Assembly (NCBI GenBank): GCA_020025175.1
Contig: JAHHSM010000053.1
Location: 1 to 11,917, forward strand
Direction of reading: 5' to 3'
Origin: Oscillospiraceae bacterium
GTDB lineage: Bacteria; Bacillota; Clostridia; Oscillospirales; Oscillospiraceae
DNA length: 11,917 nucleotides
Position 1 is the stretch's first letter. Each line of letters starts with the position of its first letter. The notes beneath the pieces are model-generated. The model searched no databases, had not been told where the DNA came from, and worked only from the letters and a program-made list of their open reading frames with translations. The position numbers and the translations under genes are program-made. This document shows positions 1 to 5,576 of the stretch, piece after piece.

Positions 1-21
1 ATTAATTAACCAATAACAATT

Positions 22-49
22 CCAACTGTATGATACAGTTGGATTTTTT
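22..49 (+). terminator. Rho-independent terminator of a gene left of the window
   Basis: A perfect 9-bp stem (22-30 with 34-42, three-base loop) is followed by six T (44-49) on the plus strand, so it fits the end of a plus-strand transcript coming from before position 1. Read from the minus strand the downstream bases are only weakly T-rich, so it is a poor but possible end for the convergent gene at 127-681, which has no better terminator. Confidence 0.75.
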
Positions 50-126
50 CTTATATTTGGCATAGGGATCGAGATGCGGGTGCAAGACTGCATTCCGGCA
101 CAGAAACTGAAAGTATTGATCAACAA

Positions 127-681
127 TTACGCTATTGTCTCCGACACAGATTGTTCCGGAACTTCCGGCATAGACAAAGTAACCTCCGCATTATCTGCCA
201 GTTCAGAGGGGTCAGGCGATTCTTCCTTTTCTTCCTCATTCTCCCAAAGAGAATCATATTTCTTTCCCTCTTTGTCCATATGCACAACGGACATACTCTT
301 TGCCGCCATATACATTTTGCTGTCATATTCCATCAGCTTCTGTTCATCACTAGGTGGAACTTTGTCACCGTTTGCAATGCGTCTAAATATCTCAAGACAT
401 TTCATCATTTCCTCGTTTGCCTCAGCCGCTGCTTCGGCCTGCTGTCTAGATGCCTCTGCGTTATGAATAGAAGCGCTCAGCTCATTAAGCCGCTCACGTC
501 CCTGGAATGTTTCTTCATAGGCCTTATCTAGAGCCTCCAGTTCTTTGGAAAGCTCCACTCGATCAAAGTTGCTGCTTCCGGTTTTTTGCTGTTCTTCTAA
601 TAATTTATGGATTTGGTTGCGGCGGAAATCCAGAAGATCCATTTGTTGATTCATCGCTTGTCTTGCTTCAACAAGTCTCAT
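127..681 (-). CDS. Conserved-looking coiled-coil protein of unknown function
   Basis: I do not recognise a named family. The protein has 184 residues, with no signal peptide or membrane segment, so it is probably cytoplasmic. Residues 1-100 are strongly helical and charged, rich in Gln, Glu, Lys and Ala (long coiled-coil character). A compact block around residues 97-140 (GDKVPPSDEQKLMEYDSKMY) looks like the conserved core, and the last 40 residues are acidic, Pro/Ser-rich and probably disordered. I chose the ATG at 681 because AAAGGAGG ends seven bases before it; an in-frame ATG at 708 lies upstream of that site and would add nine residues. It is followed on the left only by the convergent hairpin at 22-49, and on the right it is separated from fprA by a gene-poor stretch, so it is probably transcribed alone. 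Coding status is well supported by the ribosome site and composition; function is unknown. Confidence 0.8.
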   Translation of the reverse strand: MRLVEARQAMNQQMDLLDFRRNQIHKLLEEQQKTGSSNFDRVELSKELEALDKAYEETFQGRERLNELSASIHNAEASRQQAEAAAEANEEMMKCLEIFRRIANGDKVPPSDEQKLMEYDSKMYMAAKSMSVVHMDKEGKKYDSLWENEEEKEESPDPSELADNAEVTLSMPEVPEQSVSETIA

Positions 682-1036
682 GTGCTTACCTCCTTTAAAC
701 ATTCTCATATTTTACATATCGACTTGTTTTGTATATTTTATAAGATGCAATATTTCTGAGGTAACCCTTACTGTACATTTACTATTGAAACTCACACAGT
801 CCATTATAAAAGGCCGACACTCACAGTAAGGATGAGTGTCGGTCTTTGATCCATTTTTATGAATATAAGCATATTGAAAGCAGCGTCGTTGAAACAAATA
901 AGATCAAAACTGACCTCAGCACGATGAGCAACAAAGAATACAATAACTGATAAATGCATTTCGCACCGCAGAAGAATCCCGCTCTCCTTATCGCCGGATT
1001 TCCATGTCGCTATATGACCTGCTTTGTATTGTAAAT
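682..1036. other. Gene-poor stretch with one long hairpin
   Basis: I see no convincing gene here. The only clear structure is the hairpin at 809-847, listed separately. A minus-strand frame stays open from about 1036 to about 805 without a good start or ribosome site and runs straight through that hairpin, which argues against translation. No tRNA fold, array or insertion-sequence end was seen. Confidence 0.5.
809..847. terminator. Long hairpin, possible terminator without an obvious gene
   Basis: A 15-bp stem (809-823 with 833-847, one G-T pair, nine-base loop) is seen. The minus-strand side ends in CTTTTATAA and the plus side in TCTTTGAT, so either direction has only a short T tract. The flavodiiron gene already has its own terminator at 1037-1073, so this hairpin has no evident client gene. 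Confidence 0.5.
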
Positions 1037-1073
1037 AAAATGTCTGACAAGGTCAAACCTTGTCAGACATTTT
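1037..1073 (-). terminator. Terminator of the fusion-fprA operon
   Basis: A 13-bp perfect GC-containing stem (1040-1052 with 1058-1070, five-base loop), extended by A/T pairs on both sides, begins seven bases past the flavodiiron stop codon. It has T tracts on both strands, so it can act in both directions. Confidence 0.85.
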
Positions 1074-1079
1074 TCTAAT

Positions 1080-2297
1080 TTAACTATTTTTCAGATCGTC
1101 AGCAATCGCATCTGCCAACAGATCCAGCTCATCTTCCTTATCCTCGCTCAAAGAAGATGCCAAAGATAGTCTTTCGTTCAGCACTGTCATGCACTTCATC
1201 TCCTCATCGAGGAACTTCTGCATCAAGTCGCCGGAACGGCAGGCCCAAGAACCATTCTCTACGATCGCAAAGGTACGGTTCTGCAGATTCAGTGCCTTCA
1301 TATCCATCAGATAATTATGCATCACCGGATAGATACCCAGATTGTAAGTGACAGAAGCCAGAACAATATGACTTACGCGGAATGTCTCAGAAATCAGATA
1401 AGACACATGGGTGTTTGATACATCGTAAAGCACAGTGTTTGTTACACCACGCTCTGCCAACTTAGCACACAATGCCTGTGCAGCTGCCTCAGTATTGCCA
1501 TACATGGACGCATAGACCACCATAACTGCTTTTTCTTCAGGCTCATAGCTGCTCCAGTGCTGATATTTATCCAAAATGTAACCAAAGTCATTGCGCCACA
1601 CCGGACCGTGAAGAGGGCAGATATATTTGAGCTGATCAACAAGACCACCAGCCTTTGTCAGCAACGCCTGAACGTGAGGGCCATATTTGCCAACAATATT
1701 GGTATAATAGCGGCGTGCCTCAGCGATCCAATCGCGATCAAAGTTCACCTCATCGTTAAATAGCTTACCATCCAATGCAATAAAGGATCCAAATGCATCA
1801 GCAGCAAACAGCACACCATCAGTCAAGTCGAAAGTCACCATAGCTTCTGGCCAGTGAACCATCGGTGCAGCAACGAAGGTAACAGTATGCTTACCAAAAC
1901 TCATAGTGTCGCCTTCTTTGACCTCTACCAATTCGTGACTGTCAATTCTAAAACCAAACTGACGCATCAGCATAAAAGACTTTTCAGTAGAAACAACCTT
2001 CACTTTTGGATAACGAATCAAAATCTCTTCAATAGAAGCACCATGGTCAGGCTCCATGTGATTGATGACCAACACATCAAGGTCCTTACCTTCCAGCAAA
2101 TACTCGATATTCTCCAGCAACTGACGGCATGCAGACCAGTCAATGGTATCAAATAGGACACTCTGCTCATCCTTCAGCAGATATGCGTTATAGGAAACTC
2201 CCCGGGGAATGGGGTGGATATTTTCAAACAGCGCCAGGCGATGATCGTTAGCGCCAACCCAATACAGATCTTCTGTGACATTTCTTACGCAATGCAT
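1080..2297 (-). CDS. fprA: FprA-type flavodiiron protein (O2/NO reductase)
   Basis: A cytoplasmic A-type flavoprotein that in this family reduces O2 to water and/or NO to N2O, taking electrons from rubredoxin or F420H2. The 405 residues have the usual two-domain length. The metallo-beta-lactamase-like domain (about 1-250) carries every diiron ligand position: H80-x-E82-x-D84-H85, H148, D167 and H230, with the family's 62/18/62 spacing. The flavodoxin domain (about 255-400) opens with an FMN phosphate loop, S264-M-Y-G-N-T269. There is no C-terminal rubredoxin or flavin reductase extension, so an outside donor is needed. The start at 2297 has GGAGG seven bases upstream. The gene lies 36 bases after a protein ending in rubredoxin, making that protein its likely donor and placing both in one operon. 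The choice between O2 and NO as main substrate cannot be read from sequence. Confidence 0.95.
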   Translation of the reverse strand: MHCVRNVTEDLYWVGANDHRLALFENIHPIPRGVSYNAYLLKDEQSVLFDTIDWSACRQLLENIEYLLEGKDLDVLVINHMEPDHGASIEEILIRYPKVKVVSTEKSFMLMRQFGFRIDSHELVEVKEGDTMSFGKHTVTFVAAPMVHWPEAMVTFDLTDGVLFAADAFGSFIALDGKLFNDEVNFDRDWIAEARRYYTNIVGKYGPHVQALLTKAGGLVDQLKYICPLHGPVWRNDFGYILDKYQHWSSYEPEEKAVMVVYASMYGNTEAAAQALCAKLAERGVTNTVLYDVSNTHVSYLISETFRVSHIVLASVTYNLGIYPVMHNYLMDMKALNLQNRTFAIVENGSWACRSGDLMQKFLDEEMKCMTVLNERLSLASSLSEDKEDELDLLADAIADDLKNS

Positions 2298-2333
2298 ATG
2301 TAATCCTCCTTCACAAAATTGAAAATCAATTTA

Positions 2334-4238
2334 TTATGCTTCAATAAAGTTTTCTTTCGCTTCAGCGCACTCCGGGCATACCCAATCTTCTGGCAGCTTA
2401 TCAAACATAGTGCCGGGTGCAATATCATTATCGGGATCACCCTTGCTGGGATCGTATTCATAACCACAGCCATTGCAAATATGGAACTTATAAGACGGAC
2501 GTTCCTTCTTAGGTGTGGCACGCTTGATTTTCTTCATAGGAGGTGCAGGCTTCTTCTCGCCTGTATCCAGTGCTGCAGTCAACAGAGGCAGAATCTCCGC
2601 CACATCACCAACAATACCATAGTCACAGTTCTTAAAAATGGGAGCATTTGCATTCTTATTGATTGCCACAATGGTAGATGCATCCTTAATACCCTTCAAA
2701 TGCTGAATTGCACCGGAAATACCGCAAGCAATATACAGATTGCCCATGAACTTCTGACCGGACATACCAACATAGCGGTTGATCGGTACATAGCGCAGCG
2801 TTTCCGCCACAGGACGAGAAGAGCCCAATGCAGCACCGGCTGCTTTTGCCAGATTTTCAACCAACTTCATGTTCTTCTTCTCGCCAATACCCTTACCGGC
2901 ACTGACCACGCGCTCCGCTTTGGTAATCGGTGTATCAATGGGAATACCCACTGTGAAATCATAACCATCACGCTTTAGACTTTCTGCCAGTGCATTAACA
3001 CGCTCCTGTGCGGTGCCTTCCTTTAGAATCATCTTCTTGCGTGCTCCGGTGACAGGTCCGGCCTTCTTCATCAAAGGTGCAGCTGCGCTCTTAGGCTCTT
3101 TGCCAAGGATATGAGAAGCGATAACGACACGCTGAATCTCGTTTGTTCCCTCATAGATCGTAGTGATCTTAGCATCGCGGTACATCCGCTCGACATCCAT
3201 GCCTCTCAGATAACCAGTGCCACCGTAGATCTGCAATGCATCATTGGTAACCTCCAGCGCAATATCCGAAGCATATTGTTTCGCCATCGCAGATTCCATA
3301 CCGTAAGGCTCATGGTGCTCCTTCAAATCAGCAGCAGAATAGATAAGCAGACGTGCGCAGCGAAGCTTCGTTGCCATATCAGCAATCTTAAAGGAAATTG
3401 CCTGCTGGAACGCAATCGGCTTGTCAAATTGAACACGATCTTTTGCATATTCAACAGCACTTTCAAACGCACCCTGCGCAATACCGAGAGCCTGAGATGC
3501 AATACCGATACGACCACCATCCAGCGTAGCCATTGCAATCTTAAAGCCTTCGCCTTCCTTACCCAGCAGATTCTCTTTAGGCACCTTTACATCATTGAAC
3601 AGAAGCTGTGCTGTTGCAGAAGAACGAATGCCCATCTTATCATAGTGATCCCCAAACTCAAATCCGGGCCAACCCTTTTCCACAATGAATGCACTGATGC
3701 CACGAGTACCGATATCCGGGGTTGTTACAGCAAAGACAACATAGGTATCTGCCTCACCGCCGTTGGTGATAAAAATTTTCTCGCCATTGAGAAGATAGTG
3801 ATCCCCCTGCAATACAGCCGTTGTTTCAGTGCCGCCTGCATCAGAGCCGGCATTGGGTTCAGTCAAACCAAACGCACCCAGCTTTTCACCTTTTGCCAGC
3901 GGTACCAAATACTTTTTCTTCTGTTCTTCTGTACCGAAGGCAAAAATAGGCCAAGAACCCAAAGAGACATGCGCAGATAAGATAACACCGACGCCACCAT
4001 CTACGCGACTAAGCTCCTCTACTGCAATGGCATAGCTCATAGCATCCATGCCTGCCCCGCCATACTCCTTAGGGAAGGGTACACCCAGCCAACCGAGCTT
4101 TCCCATCTTTTTTACAACTTCACGGGGAAATTCATTTTCCTTATCCCAAAGGAATGTGTAGGGTTTAACCTCTGATTCCGCAAATTCGCGCACCTGCGCC
4201 CGGAATGCCTCATGCTCTGCTGTGGTCTTGAAGTACAT
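2334..4238 (-). CDS. Acyl-CoA dehydrogenase / ETF-alpha FAD domain / rubredoxin fusion
   Basis: A three-module electron-transfer protein of 634 residues. Residues 1-380 form a complete acyl-CoA dehydrogenase: the FAD/substrate loop GAFGLTEPNAGSDAGG at 121-136 and the catalytic base E363 in I-Y-E363-G-T-N-E-I. Residues 443-552 match the C-terminal FAD-binding domain of electron transfer flavoprotein alpha (LGSSRP at 471-476, GISGAIQHL at 506-514, VAINKNANAPIF at 524-535). After a Lys/Pro-rich linker (560-582), residues 583-632 are a rubredoxin with C588-N-G-C591 and C621-P-E-C624 and the DPDNDIAPGT signature. The ETF-alpha N-terminal domain and ETF-beta are absent. A free acyl-CoA dehydrogenase is about 380 residues. 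The start at 4238 has GGAGG eight bases upstream. I infer electron flow from acyl-CoA to dehydrogenase FAD, ETF FAD and rubredoxin, then to the next gene's flavodiiron protein. The acyl chain length is unknown; the short-chain (butyryl) group is a reasonable guess. Confidence 0.93.
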   Translation of the reverse strand: MYFKTTAEHEAFRAQVREFAESEVKPYTFLWDKENEFPREVVKKMGKLGWLGVPFPKEYGGAGMDAMSYAIAVEELSRVDGGVGVILSAHVSLGSWPIFAFGTEEQKKKYLVPLAKGEKLGAFGLTEPNAGSDAGGTETTAVLQGDHYLLNGEKIFITNGGEADTYVVFAVTTPDIGTRGISAFIVEKGWPGFEFGDHYDKMGIRSSATAQLLFNDVKVPKENLLGKEGEGFKIAMATLDGGRIGIASQALGIAQGAFESAVEYAKDRVQFDKPIAFQQAISFKIADMATKLRCARLLIYSAADLKEHHEPYGMESAMAKQYASDIALEVTNDALQIYGGTGYLRGMDVERMYRDAKITTIYEGTNEIQRVVIASHILGKEPKSAAAPLMKKAGPVTGARKKMILKEGTAQERVNALAESLKRDGYDFTVGIPIDTPITKAERVVSAGKGIGEKKNMKLVENLAKAAGAALGSSRPVAETLRYVPINRYVGMSGQKFMGNLYIACGISGAIQHLKGIKDASTIVAINKNANAPIFKNCDYGIVGDVAEILPLLTAALDTGEKKPAPPMKKIKRATPKKERPSYKFHICNGCGYEYDPSKGDPDNDIAPGTMFDKLPEDWVCPECAEAKENFIEA

Positions 4239-4303
4239 ACCATGTTCCTCCTTGCATTTCTTTTTATTGTTGATAGATTTTATCCATTTTAAATGTAAAA
4301 TAA

Positions 4304-4332
4304 ATTATATCTTTGCGATTAAGAAACTTCAA
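4304..4332 (-). promoter_or_regulatory. Sigma-A-type promoter of the fusion-fprA operon
   Basis: On the minus strand TTGAAG (4327-4332) and TATAAT (4304-4309) are separated by exactly 17 bases. The -35 box lies inside the last codons of the Rrf2 gene. The predicted start near 4297 gives a leader of about 58 bases. An imperfect dyad, GATA-5-TATC, lies at 4272-4284 downstream of the start and could be an operator, but the evidence is weak. Confidence 0.65.
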
Positions 4333-4738
4333 AAAGGATGCTTCTCAAGCTATGCTTACGCAGTTCCTGATCCAGTTTCCGTTGAATACTCGCCAGCTGA
4401 CAATGCACTGTGCAGCGCGTCGGATGCTTTGCATCCCACGAACATTCATATCCCGCCTGCATACAGGCACTGATCTTGCAATCTTCCTCCATGATCTCCA
4501 GCAAGTCATACAAGGATACATTTTCCAAATCAACTGTTAATCGGCATCCTCCGTCTACACCGCGAGTGCTTTGTACGATTTTCGCCTTTGCCAACTTCTT
4601 AATAATTTTATAGGCGAACTGCTGGGGAATTTCCTCTGCCTGGCATAATGGTTTCATCGTATGTCGTTCGCCATCAGCCAATACTCTTAAAATGCGCAAT
4701 GCATAATCTGTCTCTTTTGTGATTAGCAGTAAGATCAC
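4319..4738 (-). CDS. Rrf2-family transcriptional regulator, cysteine-rich (NsrR/IscR-like)
   Basis: A DNA-binding regulator of the Rrf2 family, most of which sense Fe-S status, NO or redox state. The typical N-terminal winged helix is present: ITKETDYALRIL near residues 6-17, the recognition-helix region at 36-50, and a wing R-G-V-D-G-G-C65 where many members have a Tyr or Phe in place of Cys. The C-terminal part has five cysteines: C87-x4-C92-x6-C99, close to the C-x4-C-x5-C cluster ligands of E. coli NsrR, plus C109-x3-C113. Length (about 139) is normal. The GTG at 4738 overlaps the ribosome site AAAGGGGTGATC and is an unlikely start. A CTG at 4727-4729 lies eight bases after the GGGG and would give the family's usual beginning, M-L-I-T-K-E-T-D-Y-A. 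It lies just upstream of the redox operon, which it probably controls, and has its own promoter with repeats suggesting self-regulation. Confidence 0.9.
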   Translation of the reverse strand: MILLLITKETDYALRILRVLADGERHTMKPLCQAEEIPQQFAYKIIKKLAKAKIVQSTRGVDGGCRLTVDLENVSLYDLLEIMEEDCKISACMQAGYECSWDAKHPTRCTVHCQLASIQRKLDQELRKHSLRSILFEVS

Positions 4739-4758
4739 CCCTTTCTTATTGTGTTTTC

Positions 4759-4791
4759 ACTATACCATTGTGGACACGTATAGTCAACTAT
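4759..4791 (-). promoter_or_regulatory. Promoter and probable operator of the Rrf2 gene
   Basis: On the minus strand TTGACT (4782-4787) and TATAGT (4759-4764) are 17 bases apart, a near-consensus sigma-A promoter. The motif ATAGT/ACTAT occurs three times here: an inverted pair ACTATAC (4759-4765) / GTATAGT (4778-4784) with a 12-base spacer covering the space between -10 and -35, and a tighter pair ATAGT-CA-ACTAT at 4780-4791 over the -35. This fits a site for a dimeric repressor, most simply the Rrf2 protein itself; that assignment is inference. Confidence 0.7.
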
Positions 4792-4921
4792 TAAATGCCC
4801 CTTTTTACAGAATTTACTATTTATACAACATAATCTCATTTTTTTGGTATTAACTACCAAACCAGTATGTTTTTTCGTACGCATACCGCAGCAGCCAACT
4901 CTCAAAATCTGTGATACCAAT

Positions 4922-5121
4922 TTATTTGATAATTTTGAGTATCACCTTTGCACCATGCGGTTTCGTATGATTCTTGATTTCAAGTGATCAATGATAAAGT
5001 TCTGCAACCATTTTTGCAAAGCTAAGACCTAATCCATAATGGTGACTGATACACAAAACGTCCTCTGAAAAAACTCATGAGTTGCCTTGCTTAAACCTTT
5101 TTCCGAAAAACCTCTTTCCAC
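4922..5121 (-). pseudogene. Decayed 3' end of a sensor histidine kinase
   Basis: Reading the minus strand from 5044 gives HHYGLGLSFAKMVAELYH, a stop at 4988-4990, then SLEIKNHTKPHGAKVILKI and a natural stop at 4922-4924. This is the G2 ATP-binding box (GLGLS-x-A-K) and the last strands of a HATPase_c domain. The internal TGA sits where such kinases have Gly (one base from GGA). Another frame, 5121 to about 5041, gives ERGFSEKGLSKATHE, resembling the segment before the G2 box, so at least one frameshift is also present. No dimerisation, sensor or upstream ATP-site region and no response regulator remain. Between 5122 and the spore gene at 5245 I see nothing else, and I could not identify a clear sporulation-type promoter. 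Confidence 0.6.
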
Positions 5122-5244
5122 TTTTATGGTTTTTAAATTCTGGAAAATGCGGAAATATTTAAATACAATAATCTGTCTTTCTCTGCACAAACTATGCTTG
5201 CGATACCCAATTAATTCTTTTTGAAACAAAAGGAGAATCACATT

Positions 5245-5445
5245 ATGTCTAACAAGTCTAGTAGTAAGATCAATGTTCCCGAAGCACGCGCTGCTATGGA
5301 TAAGTTTAAGATGGAAGCAGCAGCTGAGGTTGGTGTCGACCTGAAGGAAGGCTACAATGGCAACTTGACCTCTCGTGAAGCCGGTTCTGTCGGCGGCCAG
5401 ATGGTCAAGAAGATGATTGAGGATTACGAACAGAAGCTCAAGTAA
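5245..5445 (+). CDS. Alpha/beta-type small acid-soluble spore protein
   Basis: This 66-residue protein coats and protects DNA in the dormant spore and is degraded by the GPR protease on germination. The pattern matches the SspA-like family: the GPR-site region K-M-E-A-A-A-E-V-G-V at about 22-31 and the C-terminal DNA-binding block SREAGSVGGQMVKKMIEDYE at 43-62. Length is within the family's 60-75. I chose the ATG at 5245, nine bases after AGGAG; the ATG at 5221 lies upstream of that site. It is the only clear plus-strand gene in the window, stands alone between a kinase remnant and its own terminator, and should be expressed in the forespore under sigma-G, though I could not find a convincing sigma-G promoter. 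In Clostridia several paralogues usually exist. Confidence 0.93.
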   Translation: MSNKSSSKINVPEARAAMDKFKMEAAAEVGVDLKEGYNGNLTSREAGSVGGQMVKKMIEDYEQKLK

Positions 5446-5476
5446 TTTTCTATTCTTTTTCAATCCCAAAACACAC

Positions 5477-5512
5477 AAAACGGCGGAGTGTTCTTCACTC
5501 TGCCGTTTTTTT
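5477..5512 (+). terminator. Terminator of the spore protein gene
   Basis: A GC-rich stem (5481-5490 with 5496-5505, one G-T pair, loop TTCTT) is followed by seven T (5506-5512), 31 bases after the stop codon. Confidence 0.9.
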
Positions 5513-5540
5513 ATTTGCTGATTAAAGTTGATCTGGACCT

Positions 5541-5574
5541 AAAAAAGGTATCCGAAATTTCGGATACCTTTTTT
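5541..5574 (-). terminator. Bidirectional terminator at the end of obg
   Basis: This is a perfect palindrome: eight G/C-containing pairs (5547-5554 with 5561-5568), a central AAATTT, and A6/T6 flanks on both sides. It starts just past the obg stop codon and gives a T6 tract on either strand, so it ends obg and also backs up the spore gene's terminator. Confidence 0.9.
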
Positions 5575-5576
5575 AT

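Noticed and set aside
712..897. 61-codon minus-strand frame in the gene-poor stretch
   Set aside because: It runs through the 809-847 hairpin and has neither a ribosome site nor protein-like composition.
2298..2333. AAATTGA/TCAATTT hairpin between the fusion gene and fprA as a terminator
   Set aside because: The stem is short and almost all A-T, and the fprA ribosome site follows at once. It is more likely incidental than a stop between two operon genes.
3111..3980. 289-codon plus-strand frame inside the acyl-CoA dehydrogenase fusion
   Set aside because: It is antisense to a gene with clear domains, has low-complexity Arg/His/Cys-rich composition, and has no ribosome site.
4735..4920. 61-codon minus-strand frame upstream of the Rrf2 gene
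   Set aside because: It covers the Rrf2 promoter and repeats, lacks a ribosome site and resembles no family.
5029..5478. 149-codon open frame antisense to the spore protein gene
   Set aside because: Most of it mirrors the spore protein gene and it has no ribosome site. Only its last third overlaps the histidine kinase relic, which is reported separately.
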